Assembly (NCBI GenBank): GCA_949358305.1
Contig: OX442317.1
Location: 6,948,186 to 7,012,185, forward strand
Length of the DNA: 64,000 nucleotides
Origin: Strigamia acuminata
Taxonomy: Eukaryota; Arthropoda; Chilopoda; Geophilomorpha; Linotaeniidae
Reading direction: 5' to 3'
Numbering within the stretch: position 1 is the stretch's first letter; each line of letters begins with the position of its first letter. The notes under the pieces were generated by a model, which made no database searches, was not told the DNA's origin, and was given only the letters and a program-made list of their open reading frames with translations. Positions 25,282 through 36,910 of the stretch are shown one piece after another. Both the position numbers and the translations under genes were made by a program.

Positions 25282-25882
25282 ACCCGTAGGTTCAAAAATA
25301 TACTGAAATGTATTTTGAAATGCATTGGGTTTCACGAGGATGCATTTTGTAATACCGTATATTATCGATTACTACGCGGGCCTCTAATAGCCCGCGGACC
25401 TCGAATTGCGCGCAGGGCAAATTTTATTTTTGCCAATAACTCCCGAGCCTCGAATTGCGCGCGGGTACACAATTGGAGGCCCGAAATGTGTCAAAAAAGG
25501 ATGACAAATGACACGTTTTGCATACGTTTCGGCAGAAAATTACCGAAACGTATAAAAAACGTCTCAATTGTCACACTTTTAGGTGTTTCTCGTTGCCGAT
25601 ACGTTGAAAAAATAGTCTGCGGGCCTCTAGTACCGCGCGGGTCAAAATATTTTTTTTCTAATAACGCACGGGTGTGCTATTTGCTAATATACGGTATATC
25701 TTTGCGTGCTATTGGTTTGTAACATTTTGTAAAATATATTATGAAATGCATTCCCAATTTGTCATAGATGAATTCATTTTCAAAAGTATTTTTTTCAATT
25801 GTATTATGCAATGCATTATTTAAATTATAAATAATATAATTAATTAAATTTACATTTTAAAATATATTTTTGATCGATGTGG
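25282..25882 (-). repeat. CCATATGG-family repeat split by a 340-bp insertion
   Basis: Begins ACCCGTAGGTTCAAAAATAT. After removal of 25355-25694 and one TA it reads through TTTTGTAATATCTTTGCGTG, CTATTGGTTTG and AATTGTATTATGCAATGCAT, which is the reverse complement of the copies at 18.9 and 53.7 kb. It ends near 25882 in ATATATTTTTGATCGATGTG. Confidence 0.7.
25355..25694. mobile_element. CCGTA-type MITE, 340 bp, nested
   Basis: Ends are CCGTATATTATCG and CTAATATACGG, with TA on both sides (25353-25354 and 25695-25696). GCGGGCCTCTA segments occur near both ends in inverted order (25376 and about 25620). The GC-rich interior also contains an ATACGTTTCGG / CCGAAACGTAT inverted pair. A long frame crossing it is an accident of low stop density. 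Confidence 0.7.
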
Positions 25883-26883
25883 ATGTATTTCCTGTTGTAA
25901 AACGAGGTAAATTTTATAAATTTCATATGGAAATCGCTTTTCGAATGCAGCTATTGTTTACATTGCAATGGATTTGCGCAATCCTTAAACAAAGCATTTC
26001 AGGATTATCGAATCGTTAATTCGGTATCCTAGTGCAGCAGCGTTGCTTGGGCGTGAGCAAATTGAAGCTATTTGATTTTTCTATTCGATTTTCTTTCTTT
26101 CTTTTTAATTTTTCCGCGTAAAATATAACTTGGAAATTACCAATTTTTATCCCTCTAGCGTGTGCCACTAAATTTCTATTTCTGACATACTAAAATTAAA
26201 TTTGTCCAAAAGTAATGGCGATAATGTAATTTTACACCATCATCTCTAGGACATAAAACTTTATATGAAGGTAAGGTCTGGTGTCTTTGGAGTTTTCACA
26301 ATGACCAAATGGACAATCGACCACGCCATCACACGACGTTAGAGTCACCAAACTCTCGCTTAGTTTTGTTCATTTTGTTCGGCAAAGTGTCATTTTCCGC
26401 TGTGGGAAATATTAAATTTACTGTATTTAGTTATGACCTTTGATGCCCCACTTTTCGGAATGGCGTTAGAACCTCTTGTCATTTTCATGTTCACTTGTAA
26501 TTACTAAATTCAAACAATACAACTGTGAAATTCATGGCATTTAAAATGACATCATAAAGAATTAAATCCGCAATAACACAAACCAGTGAAAATCTACATG
26601 AAAACCACACTGGCTGCTGGCGCTCTAAATTTCTTATAAATTCATCAGAGAGATTACAATTTACTTCATAAATGCATTCATCTTATGTCCTAAAAAAAAC
26701 TCCAGACACTTGGCTGCATTTTAATGACCAGGGGCGAATTTCTAAATTTTTCATACTTGTACAACTTCCAACATTTAATTTTTAATGTAAATTTGTCACG
26801 TTTAAAAAAACTAGGTTTTCAGTGGTCTGTATTAACCAAAAGATTGAAGGCCCACAGGTGCCGCAACTCTTAATACTTAACCA

Positions 26884-26962
26884 TGGTGATAGCTCAGTAA
26901 AAGAGGCATCTGTTTGTAAAATCTAATATTTGTTGGATGCAGGATATCAGCCCGGGTGCTTG
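26884..26962 (+). repeat. Second tRNA-like (SINE head) segment
   Basis: TGATAGCTCAGTAAAAGAGG resembles a tRNA D-arm and A box. CATCTGTTTGTAAAATCT resembles an anticodon arm, and GGATATCAGCCCGGG is a decayed GGATCGAGCCC-type B box. The acceptor stem is not clean, so it is not a functional tRNA gene. Confidence 0.3.
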
Positions 26963-28708
26963 CAAAATGGCGAACTGTAGTATGCGAATTAAGACCGCAA
27001 TACTGTGTCTCACTGAGGGAGCATTGTCACTTACAAACCCGCTTTAAAGATTATTTTCTTCTCCTAGTTCGCGCAAACGTTGGGTGCACGCGTTCGCAGG
27101 TGCCTGACAGCAAACTGTGTCATCAAATCAAGAATGCAGAAATAAATGAACAATTGAGACATCAATTAATTCGCAAATATGTCCAGAATTGGAGTCGAAG
27201 TCACAAGTCTTGGCAAAATATGTCCGACTGACAGGCTTTTTCTTCATTACAGTAAATGCAAACTAAGACGATATGAATAAAGCGCTGGTTATGTAGACAA
27301 CCAAAAGATTTCTGGCTAAAATTATGCCTCGTGCATTGCGATGCACCACGAAAGCGAATTCCGAAACTCTCAATTACGATGAGAGCTGTTACCAAGTCGG
27401 AGGCGAAAGTAATTCTGTCTAAAATTAGGAAATTAGAAAATGAGGAAACCTTGATCATGTACTGGACCAATCCTATTTTTAAGGGGAAATAGCCCAAATC
27501 AAGTGGTCAAAACTCCAACCAGGAAAAAATACAGATAAAATAAAAATAATAAACGAGGGCAAAATAATTTACAATGCACAAAAATTCAAGAAAAAAAAAA
27601 GTTATTTACGACAAAAATTATTTCCAACAAAAATGAAGAAAATAAAGAAATGGCGCAAAAATGTGCTCAAAATGTCGAATTTTAAAACAGTCTCAAGCCA
27701 GGACTGTGAGAAATTTCCTCTTAAATCGAGATACTCTAATACGATTACGCTTACCAAAATGAGCAAACGAGATTTTTTGTCTTCCACTCAAAACCTGACA
27801 TCCTGAAAGAGAATTTCTCATGAAAATTCATTTCTAATTCATACAAATTTTCTCAAAAATCAAATTTTAATTACATTTGCATAAACAAATGCACCATTTT
27901 AATGCAGCACCGTAATTTTTTTCACCCTTTACAACTAAAAAAAAAAAGCAAAAACTTTCCAAACACCTCCTGCAAGACAAAAACACTCTGCAGTCAATTG
28001 CCCCTATAATTTACTTTTAATATCAGCAATATAACTGCGCAATAATTACCACTTTCCCAGGCTGTTTGGAACTGACTTGTAATCCTTCACAATGAATGAC
28101 TGGTTTATTTATTGATTTTTTTGTTTCCTTAATAAATAACAAAACACAAAAAAAACGATTAAAAAAAACAATGCATGAATGGATGTTGAAATGCCTATAT
28201 TTTGATGATTTTTCCATTCCCCATCATGACAAAGTGGATGACTCCACCACGCAAGAAATCCATTAATTTTTGGCTCGGCCTCTCTCATGTCCCTTAAGAG
28301 AATAAATTTTATTTCCTAGCAATAACAGCAACTCGGCACAAGAAAAAGAAGGAAAAAAAAAGTGCTCACGTTAATATAGGTTGTATGAACTTCCTGAAAA
28401 GTAGACCCAAAACTTTGAAATCATCGTTTCCCCATTTATGGCATTTTCAGCAAACTCTTGAAACGTGACAATCAAGTTGTTTATGATTTTTAAAGGCTTT
28501 TATTTAACTTGACTTGAATGTTTGTTTGTGTTTAAACTTCCGGTTTTTCTAATTTGAAAAACAACGAATTCAAAAAGTAATTTTAAGATTGAAAAATAGA
28601 CTTTTCAGACGTAGTATTTGGTCTACTTTCCAATGAATAGCATAAAATTAAGATTAAATGTAGTCAAAAGAGAGAAAACAGCAATTTACCTAACCTAAGC
28701 AAACCGGA

Positions 28709-28722
28709 GCGCCACCTGGCGG
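28709..28722 (-). promoter_or_regulatory. Near-complete CTCF consensus site
   Basis: On the minus strand the sequence is CCGCCAGGTGGCGC, which fits the 14-position CTCF consensus (CCASYAGRKGGCRS) at all but one position. CTCF is conserved in bilaterian animals and marks chromatin boundaries. Sequence match only; occupancy is not shown. Confidence 0.45.
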
Positions 28723-29252
28723 AATCCGTGTCTTTTAATGGATGCCAAAATGTTCGCCCGATACGAATTTTGATGTTTTCGGTATCAAAAAGGTTTCATT
28801 AAATTCTGAAACCAGGCTAACCCTGGTTGAAATAAAAATTCCTATCTGCCCATTACAGTTCCTTTTTAAAACGTTTGTTGACAGTTACGGCAATCACGAA
28901 TGAGTCTGCAGTAATATCACACTCTGGCGGCAATTTAAAGCACCAATATAAAAGCCTTTTTCCAAAAACTTGGTTCTTTATATTTATTCGTTATTTTTCC
29001 TCCGCGAAAACCTGATAAAACTCCTATAAACCGCTCGCGTGTATAAATCCACACAAAACGTTAAAAATTACTTAAGCTAATTTACATTATTATGTAAAAT
29101 AATGTAATTAAAATTGACTTTAATACAAACAACAACTTTTAGTGGTTTCACCATTAATTTATCACCCACTAATTTCATGTTTGCATTATTCGATGCAAAA
29201 TAAATCACATTTAAAAAATAAAAAAAAAACACGTTACACTCCATTTTGACTA

Positions 29253-29506
29253 CCGTAACAGCTGCCCTTGAATATTAGCCATGGCTATTATTCTAGGGCG
29301 ATTAAAACGGAAATCAAAACAAAATGAACACAGAACGTTTCTTCTACCTTCGTTTTCAGTAGTTTTGTATTCGTTCCAAATGCAAAATGAATGTAAACGT
29401 CCGAAAACGACCACAAGTTCAAATAAGAGCCGCCCTCAAAAAGTAGCCGCGGCCGAAAGCTGCGATTTGAAATAAGAGTCGCAGCCATTATTTACGGTAA
29501 ATACGG
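29253..29506. mobile_element. Possible CCGTA-type MITE, 254 bp
   Basis: CCGTAACAGCTGCCC on the left and AAATACGG on the right are flanked by TA (29251-29252 and 29507-29508). A GC-rich part with GAGCCGCC and GCAGCC blocks lies inside. Only the outermost CCGTA is a clear inverted match, so this is less certain than the other CCGTA elements. Confidence 0.4.
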
Positions 29507-29998
29507 TACATGGTTTGTAAGTAAGCCAATGGACTTAGAAGCTCAAGGTTTCATTACAATTTCCATGCTGAAGATTGACCAATCAATCGGCCATCAATTT
29601 TCATTTCACCTCAATTGATATTTTTAATTGACTCGTCAAGTGCCAGCTACTCCCATGTAGCAACTCGCATTGCTATCTCGATGTGGAGTGAGCATGCTCA
29701 ATAAAACAAGGACAGTTACGAGCTGGAGTTTTTGAGACTCCCGACCATTAAGTTTGCAACTCGCAACTGGCAATGGCCAAGCTTTTTACTCGAGCGTGCT
29801 ATCTCATCTTCTACAAGTTGGAGACCCAATTGGCCTCAACCATCAATGATAGTAAAGTCGTAAATGGTCTTGGTATTCCCTTCTCCAGACCACGGATGAT
29901 GGACCAGTCAGCAGTTTATTGGCTTGGTTTCAAAATACCGCGAAACTTCCACTAAATTTTTACCAAGCAAATCAAACTACGGTCTTACCCTGAATATA

Positions 29999-30078
29999 CA
30001 GGATGGTCAGAAAGTCTGGTTCTCAGTAAATAATTCCCAAACTGTTCTAGATGTTGATTCAGCAAAATTATTCTAAGG
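29999..30078 (+). repeat. TE fragment related to the insert at 21.8 kb
   Basis: ACAGGATGGTCAGAAAGTCT aligns with ACAGGGTGTCCTAAAAGTCT at about 21780, and the similarity persists for about 80 bases. Only one end is visible. Confidence 0.4.
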
Positions 30079-31154
30079 GTGTGCGTTATAAAATGTCATG
30101 TTATATACAAGCTTATAACTGTAGTATAAATTCATAAAGAAACTTATAAATTTGTTTGTTTGTGGGTTAGCACTTTTGAGTTATAAAGTATATTATAAAA
30201 GTGTTAGCTGCAGCATGATGCCGTGTGCACATCAATCAACCAGTTTTCTTAGTTAAATCACAACTTTTTTGAACTTGATGCAAAGGATTACTGAGTACAT
30301 ACAAAACTATCTGCTTTGTCTGGATACGCAATAGATATCTAGAAATTGAATTATTTACGAGTTTTGCAATCTAATAATAAACGCAACTCGAGGCAACAAT
30401 ATATTTACATTTTTTACAATTTACCAACTTTTAAACCTTGGGGCTGGTTCAACCAATCGCCGTGTGCACGCTATTCTTTAAGTTTTGTTGCGCCCTGAGA
30501 CCTGAAGATAGTTGCACAAAATAAATCAATAAGAAAATAGGTTGAGTATTTTAAACGACTCGAATTTCTTTCCATTGAAAATAAAGTACCGCCAGAGCGG
30601 TTTCGTTAATTGTATGTTAGTTCAACATTACACTCTTAATGACAACAAAGGTCAGCACTTGTTGACACGTGCACTAAAGTTCCAGCTCTGAAATTACAGC
30701 ATGTTACTAATTCTCAAATCTCAATGCGTTATGAAATTAATGGAATAGAATAACCCAAACGACTTCCAGTTGCACTTGCTCACGCAAAATTGTTTTAATT
30801 TTAAAAATTTTATTTTCAAAAACAATAATTAAATAAAATTGCATTTTATAAGTGCAAAATCGGCACTGCCTAATACAATGTTCCGTTTTCAACTTAAGCC
30901 ACCCAATTGATTTCTTGTAAATTGTCAACGAGTGGCGGTTGGTGCAAATGATGTGTACAGTTCAAGCGTAATTTGGCGTAAATGATTTCCCGACTCGAGT
31001 AATTTTTGTAACGGTTGGTCAAATTGTTCCAAAGTTAAAGTTAAAGTTCCTTTAAGTGAAAATAATGTCGAAATACGCTACAAATTAAAAGGCGGCGAGG
31101 CGAGTTCACCGAAGTGCAATTTTTCCTTTTCATTCCACAAAAAAGAAAAAAAAA

Positions 31155-31183
31155 TTAAATAAAAATAAAAATAAAAATAAAAA
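31155..31183 (+). repeat. (AAAAAT)n microsatellite
   Basis: About four to five copies of a six-base A/T unit. Confidence 0.85.
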
Positions 31184-31688
31184 TGCACTTTCAGTTATTT
31201 CCCACAATGAAAGATGCAGAGGCGATTTACATTTACCCACACTGACCCATCTAATCAGCAGCTAAGCATAGAGTACGGCTTTATTGCAACACAACAGTAC
31301 ACAACTTGGACATGCACATAAGCATGAATGTTATGCCCCAGCAGTTAAACAGTCTTGCATTTTCCCAAGCCACAGAGTAATAATACAGACTCGACTGCCA
31401 TTTAGAATCTGTTGTTAAGTTAAACCACCCACTTTGTTTCTGGATGGTCACGAGTCTTATGATGACAAGCTAAATTAACACTAGAACGGCCGGAATTTCT
31501 CCCTACCTATAGAAATAAAACCCCAACCTCAAAACTCCGTGAAAAGAATAACCAAACACATTCAAATGCAAAAATTAGAAAAAAAGTTTAGAATTATAAA
31601 TACAGACCTCGAGATTAACGATGAAACAAAACTTATTCATCACTAAAATCACCGAAAATGCTTCGAATACACGTCATAGTTGGTGTTA

Positions 31689-31903
31689 CCGTATTTCTTC
31701 GATTCTAAGACGCACTTATTTCCCCAAATATACATCTCTAAAAACGGGGTGCGTCCAGGGCCGTCTTTACACTTTTCAGCGCCCTGGGCTAATAAAACTG
31801 AGGTGCCCCTTGCCCAGCACTTTTCTGTGCCCGGCACCCCCCTGTGCCCGTAGCCCAATGGTAAAGGTGGGCCTGGGTGCGTCTTAAAATCGAACAAATA
31901 CGA
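31689..31903. mobile_element. CCGTATTTCTTCGA-type MITE, 215 bp with nested hAT
   Basis: Left end CCGTATTTCTTCGATTCTAA then GACGCAC; right end, reversed, TCGTATTTGTTCGATTTTAA then GACGCACC. TA is on both sides (31687-31688 and 31904-31905). Without its nested 120-bp hAT element it would be under 100 bp. The same terminus occurs at 40590. Confidence 0.75.
31756..31875. mobile_element. hAT-like MITE, 120 bp, with 8-bp target duplication
   Basis: Ends are CAGGGCCGTCTTTAC and, reversed, CAGGCCCACCTTTAC. An exact 8-bp duplication GGTGCGTC lies at 31748-31755 and 31876-31883, the hallmark of hAT transposition. It is GC-rich and non-coding. Confidence 0.85.
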
Positions 31904-34734
31904 TAGTTGAAAAGCTTGGTACAAATCATCCAACTTATGTTTCACAAATCTTCACATGCTGTCAGGCTACTTCAGTTCCAAATGTGAAGATTTTTTTGAC
32001 CATAGGTGTACAATAAAATTATGATTTAATTTTTCATTTCATTTTGTGGTCTTTAATTGTATGCGTAGTAGGAGCCAACAAACGTGTCCCGATCTCGTCG
32101 ATCACACACCGCATCGCCTTCCACTTTAAACACTTCATTCAAATTACTTTTGTGTTCACTATCGTGCTGCTAAAATCACCACTAATAGAGTACACAGTGT
32201 AACAATTAGAGCTGATAAATGTTTATAGTCGCTTGGGATGTTACCACACATGTTCTGCTCATGTTGTTGAATTACTCGACCTGAATCCCACAATTTCCAA
32301 CCATGACATACTTTAGCTGACGCCTTTCAACACTCTTCGAAACCAGAAAAATCTTATCTTTCATCTCAAATTGCCATTTCTTTACAACAACAATTCATCT
32401 CAAATTCTCTCGACTTTATAATCCCACATTTTTTCCCACCAAAAAATGCTAAAAAAATAAAATAAAGTAAAATAAAATCCCACTTACATTTGTTGTATCT
32501 TCCGTTCTGTGTGCAAGTAGGAAAGTAATCTGTTAAAACGCGTGTCCCATTATTTCTTCGATGCACTTGGGTGAAGAGCACTTGAAGTAGGCAAACCAAT
32601 TTGTCTTTCCCTAGTCACAATAGCTCTCAATGAAGGCGATTTCCTGTAATAATTTAACATTGTTAATGTCTGTAAATTTAAATACACTTCAATTTTAATT
32701 GAATCAATCTTAAATTTTGTAAAAAAAAAAAAAAAAAATTCCACACACTGAAAATTAATGATATAAAATGTGAGATGTAAATTTCCACGTTGCATTTTAT
32801 TTTTATAACTCAAGCCGGCAGTAAAAAGAAAAAAAACGTAGCGTTAAATTATTAATCTAAAATTAATACTGGCAAAATGCTAATAATGCAAAATGTAGTG
32901 GGTCTAATGCAAAGTGAAAATGGGGTGTTCATTAGAAATGTAATTGAATAATAAATAACTTGCTCAATCAAACTTGCGCAAATAGGGAAAACTCGCCCAC
33001 ATGAATTAATCTGCAAATTACATTCCTTCTCTGAAGTCCATAAAAATTTTTAAGCTGATTAAGTTTTTCCAAGTTGCATCCCCTTAACTTTTAGCAGATA
33101 TCCTTCTGTGGGGAAATATTTTACACATTACCTGCACTAGCTGGGAATTCTTCCACTCCACAAATTGCTGATCTAGCAGAAAGTGAGTGTGCTTTGTGTG
33201 CTTAAACAGATAACGCACAGCTGCGGGCAGCACTTGATCAATGATTCAGAAGTAGTCGTCATTGTAGATTTAGTTAAGACAAAACTACAAACCTGGCCAC
33301 TAGATTAGGCCTACTCCCTATTTAATAAGCATCCAAATCGACTTTCAAATGTCAAAATAGCAGTCACGGTCGTCAGCTTCATGGCTGCTTTTATCACTTT
33401 AACCAGTTTCATTCCTTAGAATAACTTTCGAAACCCTGGAATCAAACAAAATATTTACTTTCTCACTTTCTTTCTTCTTTGTTCACTTCCTTACCAAATA
33501 CGTCATTCGTTCGCACGAGTTTCGAATCACCAGATCATCAGCGATCGCCTTCCTGAAAATTTGTTTGCAAGTTAGTTTAATCATTCTCGCACACAAACGA
33601 TTTATTTCAATTACAATTTTAGGTAATTCCATTCGAATTTCTGCATTTGCTCGCCGCTCCAGTCCGCGATTACTTCCTCGAGCGCCCGCCATATTTATTG
33701 GTTTACCTAGTGTTAAAAATTAGAAACAAATCGTACGACGCTTTCATACATGATATAAATGGTTTAAGCGGAAAATTTAATTAAATATTCCTTCGATAGC
33801 TATTTCAAACATGAATGGCACGTCAGTCACACTAAATAAATAAAAATAAATATTTACAAAAAACTTTCATATTGAATATTAAAAAAAAAAATTTATTAAA
33901 TCATTTTCAAACAGAATTAGCATGAATAAGTGAACAAAACGTGAAATCCACTTGCCTTACTACCCCCTTTGAACATTTATTTAATTCATGTTGTTTCATT
34001 GTCCAAAATGCATCACTTTAACATCATCAATCGCTCCAGGTAGTAAAAAAAATGCAATCAAAATATAAAGTACAATAGTAATCGCTTATTATGAATTTAA
34101 AAACCCAAATTCACGACCCTTTTTAAAAATTCAAAACATTCGAATAAAAAAAGTTATATCCAGTTTCTCATGTCGCCCTATTATGAGAGAAAACTTCGAA
34201 GAAAAGCCGGCGAGGAAAGAAAGCAAGGATATAGATAACTTGAAGGAATGCTGAAGCAATGTCTATAGCATTCATAGCGAAGCAATCTCCATACATCAGG
34301 TCTTTTATCAGACGAAGGAACCTTTGTGTTTAGCAGGGATGGAACACATGAGAATTGACGCTGCCGGCAAATCATGCACGGTTGGCATGCACTATTATAC
34401 TTGCGCATTATATTTGAGCAAGTCTTTGTTATATTATACAACATCCCTCAGGTTACACGTAGATGCGGCAAGGAGATTGCAGCAAATATGCGCGTCCAAT
34501 TCGCCAATTGGTTAAGGTTAAAGTAAACCGCAAGAAAACTGGGTGACATTTGACCTCCGTGTGAAGAAAGATCACTCAAAGCACCTGTTTTATGCCTTGA
34601 CCTATGACTTACAGCGCAATATCGATCTCCAGCTATTGTACACGTTGTGTGATTCCGGTGCATCCCGTGCCGTCTCAAGAAACATTTTCTACACTCTGTA
34701 TCGCATCCTTTTTCATGTAGTTCAGGAGTGTACA

Positions 34735-35023
34735 GTCGGTGCATTCGAAAAGTCATTTGCGCTAAACGACCAGTGCAACTGGTAGTGTAAATGTCACGTT
34801 AAACAACCCATTTTTCGGGTTTAAAAATAAATTTCTATGTAAATTTCAGTGTAAATGTGGCTAATAACTGCTACTAAATTGTTGTTACCATCGAAATGAT
34901 TGCAACCGATCTAACCAAAATCCAAGATGGCTGCCAGCAAGACCCAATTTGAATGAAGGTCGTTTCCGTTTAACCGTTTAAACACATTTACACTCGTTTT
35001 GATGACTTTCCGAATGCACCTAC
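34735..35023. mobile_element. TIR element, about 289 bp
   Basis: GTCGGTGCATTCGAAAAGTC on the left corresponds to GTAGGTGCATTCGGAAAGTC reversed on the right. A second matched block (AGTGTAAATGT, GTTTAAAC-like) follows on both sides after about 27 extra bases in the left arm. Target duplication is unclear. Confidence 0.6.
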
Positions 35024-36576
35024 TATTTCATTCGCTATACGAGTGTGTGAGGAGTCATGAGGACCGAGACTTGTGAAGATAAAGCAACCAATGAGTTTAT
35101 TTGGATAATTCTAGCGATGTTACTTACTAGATATAATTTCCACAGATTGATACGCTTTAGTTTTTCGTTCTTGCATTTCTTTCACGTACACCTGTCGAAT
35201 TGTATAGGGAAATTTAAGTTTACTTCACGTTATGACACATCGTAACTTGCAGCCTTTCGAATAAGATTGATCTGGTGAGATAAAAATAAAAATAAATTAC
35301 AATAAAGTCAGTCAATGCCTGAGGTGTGCACTGTTTTGCATAGCAAATATTCAACTAATATCAATCAAGTCATGCAGCGACTATCGGTTTTAATAATGCA
35401 TATTTGCGATACAAATTTTAAATTCAGTTTCAAACTTATTTCAATCAAGTTCAAAATTAATACAATGGAGATTGGAGATCACTAAATGCCTGCAAACTAT
35501 GAACTTTGTAATAACTGCATAAGTTAGAAGATATATATCTTGCCCATGTACACATTTTACAATCTGAAGTTTACCAATGCATTATTTGAAGAGAAATGTT
35601 GCAAGCTCAAACAACTGCACGTTTTCAATGCACCATCAGAGCAAGAAAGAACTTCTCAAAGTGATTCCACTTCCAAACAAAATGTGTACAATCCGTAATG
35701 GAATTCTAAAGAATTCATCACTGAACACACAATTTCTACGCCACCTGTCGTTCAGGGCGACCCAGACAAACAATGATGGCTCAACAAGGGTTGCAGATGA
35801 ACCTTAGCAAACCATATTTGGATTTTTTTGCACCAAATGTTATTACAAGTTGGATATTGTTCCATAATTTCATCTCTATCTGACACTTTTAATAAGACAA
35901 GCACTTCCAGTCTTCCACAAAGCTCGAAATTAAATAATTTGTTAGAAACATCGTTAAAGAGTGTTGAATAACTATTTTCCTAGGTGGAAGTTTACACGTT
36001 ACTCTGGCGATAAAAGAAAAATGAAAACCACAAATAGCCTCTTGCTACCGATTAGTTGCTTAGCAACTGCACATGCAAACATGCATTCTACCATGTTAAA
36101 ATAAAATGCACCAAGTCTTAACCTGCAGGGTTAAAAATAAAAATAACCAACCAAGAGTCAATCTGATGAGGTTAATTCATTTCATCGACTCCGTGCATTT
36201 TGTGGGATTAAATATATTATTTGTACATTAAATAACACATTTCATAATACAATTGAAAAAATGCATTCATATTTGACAAATAATATTGGGTAAGCATTTC
36301 AAAATACGTTTCACGAACTTTATTATCATTTGCAAACCAATAGCAAGCAAAAATGTATTACAAATTGCATTCTCGCGAAACCCAATGCACTACAAAATTC
36401 ATTGCAATACGTTACAGGAATTAAATGACAATTTAAATACGCTATTCTTACCAAAAGTCTTTCGACTGTTTCTAGCCATCTTCAGTGGTTTGTAATTAAT
36501 TAATTTTTAATATAAAACATTAAGTGATACGCATAGGAAATTGAAGTTTTAAAATTGCAATACATTGCAGTATAAC

Positions 36577-36720
36577 CCAGGTAAAAAAAAAATCTGCAGA
36601 ATTCTGAAGAAAATTTGCCTGCCAAAAAAATTCTGCAGAAAATTTGCCTGCCGAAAATATTCTGCAGAAAATCTTTCTGCAGAGCATGCAGAATTCTGCA
36701 GAACCTTTTTCTTCTGGGAA
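36577..36720. mobile_element. TTCTGCAGAA-rich TIR element, 144 bp
   Basis: Left CCCAGGTAAAAAAAAAATCT then GCAGAATTCTG; right, reversed, CCCAGAAGAAAAAGGTTCTG then CAGAATTCTG. The interior is about three imperfect copies of a 29-30 bp unit containing TTCTGCAGAAAATTTGCCTG. It sits in a CCATATGG-family repeat whose halves rejoin when it is removed. Confidence 0.6.
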
Positions 36721-36728
36721 TTTCAATA

Positions 36729-36910
36729 CAGTCGAAACTTTATAACGAATCGCAAGAGACCTGAAAAATTGATTCATTACAACAAGAATTCCTTATATCG
36801 AATTTTTTTAACATGGTGTTCTATGGCCAGCCAACCAAACCAGCCATTTTTAGATATTCGTTATATCGATAATTCGTTATATCGCGAATCGTTATAAAGA
36901 GTTTTGTCTG
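36729..36910 (-). mobile_element. pogo/Tigger-like MITE, 182 bp, inside a CCATATGG-family repeat
   Basis: Begins CAGTCGAAACTT, ends AGTTTTGTCTG and is flanked by TA. It is in the opposite orientation to the 57.9 and 58.6 kb copies. Removing it with one TA restores TTTCAATATATTTTTG, which matches the end of the CCATATGG-family repeats elsewhere in the window, so the insertion site is independently verified. Confidence 0.75.

Larger units (their letters stand above)
21903..31688. other. No gene recognised apart from listed repeats
   Basis: MITEs and fragments are at 23.3, 23.6, 25.3, 29.3 and 30.0 kb, a tRNA-like segment at 26.9 kb and the best CTCF-like site at 28.7 kb. A GC-rich patch at 24990-25270 with CCCC-rich sequence is unassigned. 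Confidence 0.5.

Noticed and set aside
25150-25722. 190-codon plus-strand frame
   Set aside because: It crosses the boundary of a CCATATGG-family repeat and its nested CCGTA-type MITE, so the frame is a by-product of low stop density in GC-rich repeat DNA.
28720-28760. Palindromic-looking GCGCCACCTGGCGG as a restriction-like or TIR end
   Set aside because: No second copy and no inverted partner; the CTCF consensus explains it better.
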